From contig WFMF01000017.1 of the NCBI GenBank assembly GCA_011033025.1, forward strand, positions 930,001 through 994,000: a stretch of 64,000 nt of DNA, in the 5' to 3' direction. Shown here piece after piece: positions 1-11,878 of this stretch. Positions within the stretch are counted from its first letter, which is position 1; each line of letters begins with the position of its first letter. The notes below the pieces were generated by a model that saw nothing but the letters and a program-made list of their open reading frames with translations, did no database searches and was not told where the DNA came from. The DNA comes from Beroe forskalii (lineage: Eukaryota > Ctenophora > Nuda > Beroida > Beroidae). Made by a program: the position numbers and the translations under genes.

Positions 1-2328
1 GTTCTGAGATGCCGGGTATAGTCCTCTGAACAAATGTCCACCTGTGACACAATGCCTTTGTGAAGGCAGCGTAGGCTGCCTGTGGGTCGTCTTTCCCGAT
101 TTCAGAAAGCTGCTCAACATCCTTGACCCACTTCGTGACTTTGTCCTCTACATATCCCCTCCTGAACTCCTCTGTCCCCAGCACTGCACCAAGATGACGC
201 TCTCCTTCACCCGTGACCTTGATGCCGGAACCCTTGAACATCTGTTTAGCCAACTGAAGACAGTCTTCTTTTACAATCAAAACAGATTTAGAAGGCTTAG
301 GATGATATCCATACTGAGGCCCTCTAATGCAAAGGGAATCCCACCACTTCTTGATCTCTTCTAGTTTCCCTGCTGCAGTAGAGTCGTCAGCGTACCAAAT
401 CTGCTTACAAGCAGAGGTATCAACTGCAGATGAGAGCTCCGTGATAAGTGGTTTAACCCCCAGTGCATAGAAGGCCATAGCAGCAACATCACCCTGAGTA
501 CAGCCTTCATGGGATCCCATGTACTCAGTCGTCTCACCATCACAAACAACAAGCATAGCAGGTTTCTGATAAGTGTTGGAAATGAACCGATGGAAGGGCG
601 GACATAGCTCTCTGATGTTGTGAACTGCCAGTTCTCTGTTGATGGTGTTGAACGCATTATCTGCATCCACCAGCAGTACACCCTGAGTGTCTGGCAGCTC
701 CCATTGCTCCCGAGTTGCGTGAATCGATGCCTCAATCCCAGCTTTCAGACCAGCACATGTTTGCAGAGGCCCAGCAGCGTGCTGGATGTCGTTCCTCAGA
801 ACACTGATGACCAGTTTGCCCACAATTCGCCGCAGTACCTCACCAACACCGACTGGTCTCACTCCAATGCCTCCCCGCTTATCATTACCCTTGTCCAGGG
901 GGATAAGACGACAAGCCAGAAGTTCTTCCAAGGCTGTTGGGTTGACTTCTTTAGTGCTGATGTACTTTGCAAGCTCAGCGATGGATTCGCACAGCTTCTC
1001 AGATGCCTTACCATAGGACTTGCAACACAGGATGTGTTTCCATCCGTCTGCATCTAAGAGTGTCGGCCCACCAGAACCATGCACATTTTTGGCGACTCTG
1101 TAGACCATCTGACTATCAATTTCCTCAAAGATCACAGGCTGAGGTTCTGGGGTCGTTATCTCCATCTTCAACTGCCGAGGTGCTGGTTTGGCATCAGGGT
1201 GTTTGCATGCCAGGACTGTCTTGACATGACGAGTCAGCTTATGAACACCCTTTACATCACTGTTACTGTCTATCAACTTAACAGCTTTCCCAACTTGGCC
1301 CAACAACATCAATCTTGTGAAGGCAACATGGCAGCTGGTCTCCTTCTTCTTCGCTAACTGAGATAACCGCACCTGGATTTCCCTGGCTTCGTCCATGAGA
1401 CTCTGCAGATCCCCCTCACTCCATTTAGCAAGTCTCAGTGCTAAGAACTTGGCATTAGTCTTGGCTTTAGAGTTCATTGAAGGCTTCTGAAGCATCAGGG
1501 GGATAAACACATGGACCATAGACAATGACAGATCTTTCCACGCAGTCTGGTCAGTGAACAAGAGGATGAGGCGAGCGACTTCATTGATGAAATGAACTCC
1601 TGCTTTCCCTCGGGGTAGGGTAAACAGGTTCTTCTTCCACTTTGTGATCTCCAAGTATGTCGCTTTAATGACCTGCTGTATTGCTTTCTCCCCCTTGAAA
1701 GTCCCCCACTTCAACTGATTAGCATTCTCAGCCTGACAATTCATACAGCACCATGGATTCTCTGAGCTGCTGAGATCACTATACTCCTCGTTTGATATCG
1801 ACAAACATGATCCATGGAACCACACCTGACATGTATCACACATCAGTCCCTTCACCTCATCTGACACATCACACCTACATACAGGGCAGTTAACATCTTC
1901 AGTCACAAAGTATCTGTGATAGTATTGCTGGTATCCTCCCACCTTGCCACACCCTCATTTTACCCTCCACCACCTCCAGCACCTTCTTCTTACCCCCGTC
2001 GCCTGGAGGTGGCTCGTGGAGGAGTTGGTGAATGGAACACTGTTGTGACATCTTCAGTCCAAAAAGGGGTGAAAGTGTGCTGGTTATCACCTTGGTTCTG
2101 GGTGTCTTCAGTCTTCTTACGTGGAGTGCTGGCCGGGAGTTGGTGAATGGAACACTGTTGTGACTGGGTTGCGGGGAGAAACTGATCGCCTTCAGTCCCC
2201 GGCGTAGTGCTGCCAGTCTTTGCTTTCTGGGAGGAGGAGCCCTCGTCCCTACTGCCATCAGCCATGTCATCCTGTAACAAGACTGAGGACTCCTCCCCCT
2301 CCTCTTCAAACTTTTCTCTCTGCGGCAT
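1..2328 (-). pseudogene. Broken PHD-finger plus reverse transcriptase ORF, copy A
   Basis: The start codon at 2328 opens an acidic, serine- and proline-rich N-terminus. A complete PHD-type Cys4-His-Cys3 pattern follows at about 1893-1740: CPVC, MCDTC, then H-x2-C and a final WCCMNC that copy B has lost. A basic region and then RT follow, with VDADNAFN (motif A), GCTQGDVAAM (motif B) and IWYADDS (motif C, about 381-407). Each block lies in a different frame, so at least several small indels separate them and the gene is inactive. PHD fingers bind modified histone tails in known proteins; in retroelements they may guide targeting, which is inference here. The nuclease end lies beyond the window edge. 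Confidence 0.75.
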
Positions 2329-2722
2329 TGCACTCTTGGTATTTCACAAGAAAACGCAGCAATGCCACAGTGAGTCCGGTTCAAAGGATTGAGCTCGGGG
2401 TCCTCAGATTTGATTGTAATTAGTAGTGTTGTTAAGTTTAAAATTTAAAAGTACCTATTTCGATAATTATCTAATTATGTGAAACTCAGAAAAAGTACTG
2501 GGATGATGTCAACATCTAATCACTAATAACTTGCTATACGTCTTTTATTCACATTCTTTTATTAATCAGAGACATCGTTGATAGGTACTGTGAAGGTCCT
2601 TGCCTGTGATATCAGCATATCTCTTGACTTTTTCAAGAGCCTTCAAACTCACCTAATATCCTGGGTGGGCGACATCTCATCTCACGACATTTTATCTCCG
2701 GACACTTCATCTCCCTGTCCTG

Positions 2723-2812
2723 AGCCTAACCATAACCCTAACCCAAACCCTAACCCTAAGGGCGACCCTGACCCTAACCCAAACCCAAACCCTTTATACC
2801 CTAACCGAGACC
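2723..2812 (+). repeat. Degenerate telomere-like CCCTAA stretch
   Basis: The stretch reads as variants of CCCTAA and CCCAAA in tandem, including a run of CCTAACCATAACCCTAAC. The animal telomere repeat is TTAGGG/CCCTAA, so this resembles a short interstitial telomeric tract. It sits in the 5' non-coding part of the retroelement and recurs at the same place in copy B, so it belongs to the element and not to a chromosome fusion. Confidence 0.7.
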
Positions 2813-3372
2813 CTTATCTTTGCATAGAGCTGACATATTGGGAGGTAAAGTGTCCTGAGATGAAATGTCTGTTCCCCAATATCCTAATGAGGAATTGCTA
2901 TTTTCCTGCTAGCATGGCTGAGATGTAATTTTATGGGTGCTGCCACGTTCATGAATCTTTGCGATCGGCTAATATATAATTTTCTCTTACCCAATTTCAG
3001 AGCAGAAATCTTTCGCTTCTACACATTACCATGCCAGTGCCTCCCGCGGTGCCTCAACATTGATAGATTGATTGTTTAAAGATTTAAAGTGCTCAATCCT
3101 ACCTGATAAGTGCTGCAGGCTGCAGTTTCCCTTTTCTGTGGTATTAATTTATAAATGTAATTTTTTATTGTCACTAGGCGATGGATTTAATGTACAATTA
3201 CGCCATGGTGGAGAACTGAAGAACTTAAATGGTGATTTTCGAATCTTCTGAAAGTACCCTGCAGCTGCATACGATTGACTTCTGCTGAACGCCGATCACA
3301 ACAAGAACTTAGAACAGTCTTCAAAATAAGTTCAATGCAAAGGTCAGTATTCTTAATTTATTTTCTCTACAG

Positions 3373-3413
3373 TGATAAAGCTAAAGAATATGCAGACTTT
3401 GTGAATTATGTTC
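3373..3413 (+). other. Exon-like segment on the opposite strand of the retroelement leader
   Basis: A pyrimidine-rich TTTTCTCTACAG precedes it and GTAAGG follows it, matching splice acceptor and donor consensus. One frame reads DKAKEYADFVNYV without a stop. The same 41 bases with the same flanks occur at 9448-9488. It may be a captured host exon or chance; I cannot name a parent protein from thirteen residues. Confidence 0.3.
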
Positions 3414-3462
3414 GTAAGGTCAATTTTTTATTTTTGTGCCAGTCATTTTCTTGAATTCACGT

Positions 3463-3510
3463 GTAAGTTTATTGATAATTACATAATTATGTAATTATCA
3501 ATAAACTTAC
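3463..3510. repeat. Perfect 48-bp palindrome
   Basis: Two 24-base arms beginning GTAAGTTTATTG are exact reverse complements with no spacer. It lies close to the 5' end of the retroelement copy, just before the Helitron insertion. The identical palindrome is present in copy B at 9528-9575, so it is conserved within the family. A perfect no-loop palindrome could extrude as a cruciform or act as a dimeric protein site. Confidence 0.9.
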
Positions 3511-3530
3511 ATATTGATGATTACATATAA

Positions 3531-4238
3531 TCTTATATATAAAGTAAAGTCACACGTGAATAATGTTTGTCTGTGCTTCCGTATACAATTAAATCTGAGC
3601 TTGCCAAGAAAATATCAAGAGAAACGAAGAAGGCTAAAAGCTGGGCTAAGTCGCGCCGTTGCTATGGATACAGATATTCTGCACGTGCAGATTATGATCA
3701 GTTCTATGCGAGTGCTTTCTGATACGTTGTATATTGCTGCGGTTTAGCGTCTGAAAGAACGACATTTTACTGTTTTTCATTTGAAATTCAAGATCTGAAA
3801 ATAGAGAACGGGTATGGATGGCATCGTGGGAGGCTATTTCCGTTAGCATCTCTCCAAATATTTGTGACAGACGTCGGTCGATTTAAATCAATGCTAGTTG
3901 ATGGTAACGGAAAAATGTGAATTTACAGCAGTTTAAGATTGAACAAAATCAAAATCAAACTGAATCGAATTTGGGCATAGCTCATTGCGATATTGGAATA
4001 CTGCTCTTGGCGTAAATCAATGCTTTGATTCAACGTTCAGTATTATGAGTACGATCATCGGTTTTAATTTTTCAGATTTAAATTCATCATAAAAGCAAAT
4101 TATAATGATCAAAAACTTGCACGGTCCAGCATGACTAAAAGTAACCAACGAATAATGGTAAATTCTGCTCCTTCATAAACTTTTTTGAGAGCCTTATTAT
4201 TTGGTCCTGTATTATCTAGCAGGCCCAACGGGCCTTTC
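3531..4238 (+). mobile_element. Non-autonomous Helitron, single unit
   Basis: It starts with TCTTATATATAAAGTAAAG after a host A and ends with the hairpin GCAGGCCCAACGGGCCT. In sister copies this hairpin is followed by GC and the Helitron terminus CTAG; here the last bases are altered. The site is occupied in retroelement copy A and empty in copy B (about 9590-9605), which confirms the boundaries and the lack of a target duplication. It contains an X-box-like GTTGCTATGGATAC at 3658-3671. No Rep/helicase coding is present, so it depended on a helper. Confidence 0.8.
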
Positions 4239-4299
4239 ATTTATTATAACAATTGTATAAGAAAAAAAATACTGTTCGGAACAAATTTTTTTGTTATTG

Positions 4300-4762
4300 A
4301 GCGTTGCCAGGATATCGTTTTTATTCTTTCTAATTCTTCATTTCATCGTTGTTTTGAATCTTTCAGTAATTTTCAGTCATGATTTTGATCTTTCGATTCT
4401 TATTAGCTGTTGCTTGCGAGGCGTTATTCTTAGATCTTTAGGCATTTAATTTCTTCATTTCATGCCGAGTACTTTGAATCAATTCTGTCATTTTCAAGTA
4501 AATTTTTTGTCTTTTTTAGCTGTTGCTTTAACGACTGTGAGGGGCGTTACCGGTCTCAGATCAATTATTCTTTCTTCATTTCATGTCGAGTGTTTTGAAT
4601 GATCTTTAAGAACTTTTCGGTCACGGTTTAATCTTTTCTTCTGAGTTTTGATTTTTTGACTGTAGGGCGTTGCCCGTCTCAGATCTTAATTCTTCATCTC
4701 ATTTTGTGATTTATGAAGCTGTCAGTAATTTTCGGTCATAATTTTGAACTTTCTTGAAGTAC
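4300..4762 (+). repeat. Degenerate tandem repeat of about 120 bp
   Basis: About four diverged units are recognised by recurring GGGCGTTGCC or GGCGTTACCG, TCTTCATTTCAT, TTTGAAT, and AATTTTCGGTCA/TTTTCAGTCA blocks in the same order. Units differ by small indels and substitutions. The strand bias towards T is strong. No reading frame of note. Confidence 0.55.
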
Positions 4763-5092
4763 CTATTTTTTTTTTCAAACTTGGAAAAAACTAAAAATGA
4801 AATAATCAATTCATAGCTCCCAGAACGGGTAACAATCAATCAACTGTACCGTCAACTGAACCTTGGCTCTTTAAAACAAACTTATTTAAAGTGATAAATA
4901 CAAAATTACAAGTTACCTTATTGGCCTTTTTTTTTGTGGCAAAATAATCAATAATTAAATAAAATGTATGGAATAAACAGCCATAAACCATTGACAATAA
5001 CAATAATAATTTTCAATCCTAAAGCTTTCATAACCAAGCCAAGACAGAAAATCACAGTCCAAGCTCTCACGTAGGCCAAATCACGAAAATGA
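4763..5092. other. AT-rich spacer with no recognised feature
   Basis: This separates the tandem repeat from the 3' end of retroelement copy B. It contains homopolymer T and A runs and no convincing coding potential or repeat. Confidence 0.5.
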
Positions 5093-8000
5093 AACATCCC
5101 TTGTCATCCATCTGGGATAAGATTAAACGAAATGTCGGAAATCGGCAATTCATGGACGCGAGAGGATTTGCCCCGAGGATCCTCTCATGACACAGTACAC
5201 TTTTCAATATAGTGCGAATGACAGTTTCGTTCGCATTGTGCTGATCACATCACGATGTTCCTCATTCGTTTTCTCGCTACAAGTTCTGCAATTCTCCTCT
5301 GAAATGCATGTGCCTGAGCCATGCCTCCTAATGTACTATACACGAGTGGTGTGAAGCTGCACTTCTCAACCTGGATGACTCGTTGCTCGTACTCCCTCTT
5401 CTTTAATGTTTTTCGTAGTTTGGTTGTATACTGACTTGATGTCACGGTCCTTGTAGAGTCAGCATTTGGATGAAGATTCTGACATCGAACATCGTCTTCT
5501 GGAAAGGTCCCCAAAGCCCTCGAGGCGGAGATGTCAAGACGATGCCCTCTCTTCCATATTCCCTGAGATTGTCTGAGAAGAAGTAATAGGAATCAGCTCG
5601 GGCTCGGTCTTAACGTCATGACAGACTTCCCTAAGAAACGCAGCGTTTGTGTCTCTAACTTTGTTGTGTCTGAAGATAAGGTAGCCCACCATTTTTACAA
5701 AATTAAAGTGTGGTCAACCGAATTCTTCTTTCCCAAACACAAACTGCTGGGAATGTTAGGGATCTGCCAGCCATATCTCTCAGCCTGAGTGCATCCTGAA
5801 CTCCTCCTTGTTCAGCACCCACCCGAGAGAACCAATGGGCAGAACAGTGAGCCACGCCCCAGCACCTTTCTCTTGGGCTAAAGTAATGGACCTTTTCAGC
5901 CTGCCACCAGAAGGGTCTGCAACAATCTCAGTGATCTTCCTCAACAGCCTCCACTTCCTTGTCCTTCAAACAGTCCCTAGTCACCTCAGACACAGTCTCA
6001 GTCTGATAACCATCAAGGGTGGACTGTTGATCAAGTATCAGCTTCCTCAGGTTTTCGGTGATATTCACTGAGGCCTGGAACTCAAAATCTGAACCTTCCA
6101 CTGGGTTTGAAATTCCAAGCCCCCCGAGTCTGACAGGTAGTGTGAACAACTTTCTCTCCACGTCTGACACTTCTCTTCCTACAATGGCTGGCAGAAAGCT
6201 ATGCCGCAGGGCATATTCAGTGGACCAAACAGTTCTGAGATGCCGGGTATAGTCCTCTGAACAAATGTCCACCTGTGACACAATGTTTTGTGAAGGCAGC
6301 GTAGGCTGCCTGTGGGTCGTCTTTCCCGATTTCCAGAGAAAGCTGCTCAACATCCTTGACCCACTTCGTGACTTTGTCCTCTACATATCCCCTCCTGAAC
6401 TCCTCTGTCCCCAGCACTGCACCAAGATGACTCTCCTTCACCCGTGACCTTAATGCCGGAACCCTTGAACATCTGTTTAGCCAACTGAAGACAGTCTTCT
6501 TTTACAATCAAAACAGATTTAGAGGGCTTGGATGATATCCATACTGAGGCCCTCTAATGCAAAGGGAATCCCACCACTTCTTGATCTCTTCTAGTTTCCC
6601 TGCTGCGGTAGAGTCGTCAGCGTACCAAATCTGCTTACAAGCAGAGGTATCAACTGCAGATGAGAGCTCCGTGATAAGTGGTTTAACCCCAGTGCATAGA
6701 AGGCCATAGCAGCAACATCACCCTGAGTACAGCCTTCATGGGATCCCATGTACTCCGTCGTCTCACCATCACAAACAACAAGCATAGCGGGTTTCTGATA
6801 AGTGTTAGCAATAAACCGATGGAAGGGCGGACATAGCTCTCTGATGTTTGTGAACTGCCAGTTCTCTGTTGATTTGTGTTGAATGCATTATCTGCATCCA
6901 CTAGCAGTACACCCTGAGTGTCTGTCAGCTCCCATTGCTCCCCGAGTTGCGTGAATCGATGCCTCAATCCCAGCTTTCAGACCAGCACATGTTTGCAGAG
7001 GCCCAGCAGCGTGCTGGATGTCGTTCCCTCAGAACACTGATGACCAGTTTGCCCACAATTCGCCGCAGTACCTCACAACACCAACTGGTCTCACTCCAAT
7101 GCCTCCCCGCTTATCATTACCCTTGTCCAGGGGGGATAAGACGACAAGCCAGAAGTTCTTCCAAGGCTGTTGGGTTGACTTCTTTAGTGCTGATGTACTT
7201 TGCAAGCTCAGCGATGGATTCGCACAGCTTCTCAGATGCCTTACCATAGGACTTGCAACACAGGATGTGTTTCCATCCGTCTGCATCTAAGAGTGTCGGC
7301 CCACCAGAACCATGCACATTTTGGCGACTCTGTAGACCATCTGACTATCAATTTCCTCAAAAGATCACAGGTTGAGGTTCTGGGGTCGTTATCTCCATCT
7401 TCAACTGCCGAGGTGCTGGTTTGGCATCAGGGTGTTTGCATGCCAGGACTGTCTTGACATGACGAGTCAGCTTATGAACACCCTTACATCACACTGTTAC
7501 TGTCTATCAACTTAACAGCTTTCCCAACTTGGCCCAACAACATCAATCTTGTGAAGGCAACATGGCAGCATGTCTCCTTCTTCTTCGCTAACTGAGATAA
7601 CCGCACCTGGATTTCCCTGGCTTCGTCCATGAGACTCTGCAGATCCCCCTCACTCCATTTAGCAAGTCTCAGTGCTAAGAACTTGGCATTAGTCTTGGCT
7701 TTAGAGTTCATTGAAGACTACGAAGCATCAGGGGATAAACACATGGACCATAGACAATGACAGATCTTTCCACGCAGTCTGGTCAGTGAACAAGAGGATG
7801 AGGCGAGCGACTTCATTGATGAAATGAACTCCTGCTTTCCCTCGGGGTAGGGTAAACAGGTTCTTCTTCCACTTTGTGATCTCCAAGTATGCCGCTCCAA
7901 TGACCTGCTGTATTGCTTTCTCCCCCTTGAAAGTCCCCCACTTCAACTGATTAGCATTCTCAGCCTGACAATTCATACAGCACCATGCGGGCTGCTGAGA

Positions 8001-8416
8001 TCACTATACTCCTCGTTTGATATCGACAAACATGATCCATGGAACCACACCTGACATGTATCACACATCAGTCCCTTCACCTCATCTGACACATCACACC
8101 TACATACAGGGCAGTTAACATCTTCAGTCACAAAGTTCGTGATAGGTGTGCTGGTTATCACCTTGCTCTTTCTGGGTCGTCCAGCACTCTTCTTACGTGG
8201 AGGTGGTCGTGGAGGAGTTGGTGAATGGAACACTGTTGTGACTGGGTTGCGGGTGAAGGACACTTCGTGATCTGTGTCTTCAGTCCCCGGCGTAGCGCTG
8301 CCAGTCTTTGCTTTCTGGGAGGAGGAGCCCTCGTCCCTACTGCCATCAGCCATGTCATCCTGTAACAAGACTGAGGACTCCTCCCCCTCCTCTTCAAACT
8401 TTTCTCTCTGCGGCAT
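5093..8416 (-). pseudogene. PHD-RT-endonuclease ORF, copy B, frameshifted
   Basis: Translation starts at 8416 with MPQREKFEEEGEESS. A proline-rich linker leads to the PHD finger (about 8125-7985: CPVC, CDVSDEV, MCDTC, WFHGSC); a short deletion near 7985 breaks its last Cys pair. The RT follows at about 7120-6230, with VDADN, GCTQGDVAAM and WYADDS (about 6608-6634). Then come a thumb region (RLGGLGISNPVEG) and a tail at 5700-5150 reading RHNKVRDTNAAFL, CHDVKTEPELIPIT, RLDIS and VEKCSFTPLVYST. In related elements RHN plus a later D...DV pattern belongs to a PD-(D/E)XK nuclease that nicks target DNA. At least six frame changes make this copy dead. Confidence 0.75.
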
Positions 8417-8812
8417 TGCACTCTTGGTATTTCACAAGAAAACGCAGCAATGCCACAGTGAGTCCGGTTCAAAGGATTGAGCTCGGGGTCCTCAGATTTG
8501 ATTGTAATTAGTAGTGTTGTTAAGTTTAAAATTTAAAAGTACCTATTTCGATAATTATCTAATTATGTGAAACTCAAAAAAGTACTGGATGATGTCAACA
8601 TCTAATCACTAATAACTTGCTATACGTCTTTTATTCACATTCTTTTTATTAATCAGAGACATCGTTGATAGGGTACTGTGAAGGTCCTTGCCTGTGATAT
8701 CCAGCATATCTCTTGACTTTTTCAAGAGCCTTCAAACTCACCTAATATCCTGGGTGGGCGACATCTCATCTCACGACATTTTATCTCCGGACACTTCATC
8801 TCCCTGTCCTGA

Positions 8813-8893
8813 GCCTAACCATAACCCTAACCCAAACCCTAACCCTGCGACCCTGACCCTAACCCAAACCCAAACCCTTTATACCCTAACCGA
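8813..8893 (+). repeat. Degenerate telomere-like CCCTAA stretch in copy B
   Basis: The same position within the element and nearly the same sequence as 2723-2812, lacking an AAGGG insertion seen there. It consists of alternating CCCTAA and CCCAAA units. Confidence 0.7.
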
Positions 8894-9527
8894 GACCCTT
8901 ATCTTTGCATAGAGCTGACATATTGGGAGGTAAAGTGTCCTGAGATGAAATGTCTGTTCCCCAATATCCTAATGAGGAATTGCTATTTTCCTGCTAGCAT
9001 GGCTGAGATGTAATTTTGCTGGGTGCTGCCACGTTCATGAATCTTTGCGATCGGCTAATATATAATTTTCTCTTACCCAATTTCAGAGCAGAAATCTTTC
9101 GCTTCTACACATTACCATGCCAGTGCCTCCCGCGGTGCCTCAACATTGATAGATTGATTGTTTAGAGATTTAAAGTGCTCAACTTACCTGATAAGTGCTG
9201 CAGGCTGCAGTTTTTCTGTGGTATTAATTTATAAATGTAATTTTTATTGTCACTAGGCGATGGATTTAATGTACAATTACGCCATGGTGGAGAACTGAAG
9301 AACTTAAATGATTTTCGAATCTTCTGAAAGTACCCTGCAGCTGCATACGATTGACTTCTGCTGAACGCCGATCACAACAAGAACTTAGAACAGTCTTCAA
9401 ATAAGTTCAATGCAAAGGTCAGTATTCTTAATTTATTTTCTCTACAGTGATAAAGCTAAAGAATATGCAGACTTTGTGAATTATGTTCGTAAGGTCAATT
9501 TTGTGCCAGTCATTTTCTTGAATTCAC

Positions 9528-9575
9528 GTAAGTTTATTGATAATTACATAATTATGTAATTATCAATAAACTTAC
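9528..9575. repeat. Perfect 48-bp palindrome in copy B
   Basis: Identical to the palindrome at 3463-3510, with 24-base arms and no loop. Conservation in both copies shows it predates the duplication or transposition. Confidence 0.9.
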
Positions 9576-9600
9576 ATATTGATGATTACATATAATATTA

Positions 9601-11878
9601 TTATAAGCAATTGTATAAGAAAAAATAATACCATGATTCGGTAACTTGTAATTGATTTGGTTGATTGCATCGTAACTATTTCTTTGTATTTTGTCAATTT
9701 CCAGGCGATGAATCACGCCGGGTCTATTTCAACACAGGATGACGGTCACTGCCACATACCGTCCAAATCGCAGCCTTAACCATGGTCTTTAAATGCTCTC
9801 CCAGGGGTAAGTAGGGGAGGGGTCCACCGGCCAACGGCCATTTTATTAGCCTAATAAATTCTAATACACATTAAACATCACAATAACATCACTGTACATT
9901 AAGAAAGGTTCCGTAGGAATGCAATTTATACTGTTCGATAAAATCATGGAAAAAGGTAACCACAGAAAGAAGCGGTTATTTTAAACTGGGTGCGTCAACA
10001 TAAGCAGTTACATGTCGAAGTGGTGACCGTATACCGCAACTTATATGGTCGAGGCGACAGCCGAGACTGTATAAACTGTAAGTTGGATAATGGACGAGGA
10101 GTTCATTATCGAAGGTATACGGTCACAGCTGAGATCATGGAACCGGAATATACCCCGACCGGAAACAGCTGAGACCGAATTTTCTCCGACAAAGCAAAAT
10201 ATTTCTCCCTTGTCCGGATTCAACGCTTAAGAAGATTTTGAGTGCTCCTTTATAAAATAAAATTTTATCTGCTTTTTTTGCGCTGTTATTCAGTAGAGGC
10301 CGTATAACCAAACTTACACCCGGTCGCTAAACCAAGCTTGGGAGGGGTATAATAAGCGTTATAAAATAAGTTTCTTTAACTTTGATTGTGATTGGGTATC
10401 CTTAATATTCTTAATAAGATTTTGAGATGTCATATATAATGGCTATGCTCGATATGATTTTATAATTTTGCTTCAAAATTTGAATTGCAGCTAGCTCAAA
10501 GAATGTTCGCCTTGTCAACAAAAAACTGGTTTCTTCCTGCTATATCTAACTTAGCTTATGGGGCTCAAAAGTGAATCCAAACTTCAGTGCCATATATTAC
10601 ACTAACTATAATGTCCTAATTAACATTTCAAAAAACTTCGAATTCAATTTTCTCGATAAAACATCGAGATATGCGCCTCTTTGTATCGCATACGAGTAAA
10701 ATAATCAGACTTTACCAATTTTGTTGGGGAATGTAAGCAATCGTTTTGCGTTGACTGAGAGAAAAATAAAATGTGATCGGTCACTGTTTATAGTGTTTCT
10801 GTTTAGGTTTGTGGAGGTAGCAGTGATATCTGCGTGTCGAGGTGGGAAGGTGGAAGCTTGATTTTGGGAAGGACGGAACCCAGAGGTTGCTGCAGTGATG
10901 AGCAACCTAGACTGTTATTAACTGTTGTTTGTGTTGTTGTATGATGGCGTGTTCTGTAAGGTCTATGTGTTGAGAGGATCTGGTATGGGTAAGGATTGTA
11001 GTGTTGTTCCATCCCATGTAATGTCCTCTGCTGTGGGAGTGATGGGATGCTGTCACGTCTGAAGTGCCGTTCATATTCTGTAATTCGTTTCACATTTGTG
11101 GATGGGCCTGCGTGTCTGTCCGCTGTAGGACCCAAAGCAGTTGTCGCAGGTGACAATCACGTTGGTAGTAAAGTGAGGGGGAGGGGCGCTTTTTGTTTCG
11201 GTCAGAATGTTAGGTAGATTGCAGCTTCTGGAGTATGAAGTGTTGATTACGTGCGAATAGGATCTTCTGTAAGGGGGTTGTCGAGGGATGGATGGTAGGG
11301 TAGGGAGTCATGAGGGAAGAATTGTTCTGTTGACCTGTCGTGACGTCATTCTGTTGGGATTTCCCAGTTTTTGCTTCAAAAGTTATGCACAAACAACCGG
11401 CTTTTCCTCCACATCTCCGCTCCTGAAATCCTAATATTATGTTAGCTGCTCCAGGATCATATTTGTCATATTTTGCCGTTGTGTTCTGAAAGTTTGATCA
11501 AGATTGCTCATATTCATAATAATATTATGCTCAAATTTGAAAAACAGCTGAGTTATACAATAATGTGTAAAGGAGCATTCATCTTATATATTGCCATTTT
11601 AGTACTTAGAGGGCAGAGGCTCAAACTCACCGCAGAAATCATTTATGGAACTCGGCTGATTCGCTTCGCCTCGCACTCAGGCACTCTAAATCAATTAAAT
11701 GTCTTCAGCTTCCCTGTCGACATGTAATTGTTGATATAGATGCCTGCTCTCGCAGACATTTACCTATATTATCTACGTGTTCGTTATATGCCTCTGAAGA
11801 ACAAAACATAACTTACGTACTCTAAACCTGTTGTGAGACGATTATGGATCCAACTCTCACTTGATACAATGCGTCACA
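9601..11878. other. Intergenic or intronic DNA, nothing firmly identified
   Basis: The segment holds one short inverted repeat: GTGACCGTATACC at 10022-10034 and its complement near 10115-10128. A possible splice acceptor TTGTCAATTTCCAG lies near 9704, followed by the short open frame GDESRRVYFNTG and a stop. On the minus strand 11392-10803 is loosely open and rich in T, P, Q and H, but shows no domain and stop codons interrupt it. I would not call a gene here. Confidence 0.4.

Larger units (their letters stand above)
1..3530 (-). mobile_element. PHD/RT/restriction-like-endonuclease retroelement, copy A (3' end outside window)
   Basis: Read on the minus strand, this runs from a 5' non-coding part (3530 down to about 2330) through a PHD-finger region into a reverse transcriptase that leaves the window at position 1. 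The whole stretch matches 6229-9600 almost base for base apart from small indels, so it is one of two copies of a single family. Compared with copy B it has an extra segment of roughly 100 bases in the proline-rich linker (about 1910-2190) that partly repeats the GTTGGTGAATGGAACACTG motif. Its upstream end is cut by a Helitron beginning at 3531. It is non-autonomous as seen because the reading frame is broken. Confidence 0.8.
5093..9600 (-). mobile_element. PHD/RT/restriction-like-endonuclease retroelement, copy B (nearly full length)
   Basis: On the minus strand this runs from the leader (9600 to 8417) through a PHD region, reverse transcriptase and a C-terminal nuclease-like domain ending near 5093. 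It shows that copy A and the fragment at 19440-19975 are parts of one family. The order PHD, RT, then a zinc-knuckle/RHN/PD-(D/E)XK-like tail recalls LINEs with a C-terminal restriction-like endonuclease (R2, NeSL, Hero type). The exact clade is not assigned. It carries the same telomere-like tract and 48-bp palindrome as copy A. Confidence 0.8.

Noticed and set aside
2723-2812. Chromosome-fusion interstitial telomere
   Set aside because: The same tract sits at the same position in both copies of a retroelement, so it is part of that element.
1-9600. Simple tandem segmental duplication of 1-4270
   Set aside because: Copy B extends 1.1 kb further at its 3' end, and the intervening 4239-5092 has no counterpart after copy B within the window; two insertions of one family are equally possible, so I did not claim a duplication.
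10803-11392. Minus-strand open frames as a gag-like or host gene
   Set aside because: Thr/Pro/Gln/His-rich text with intervening stops and no domain or splice pattern.
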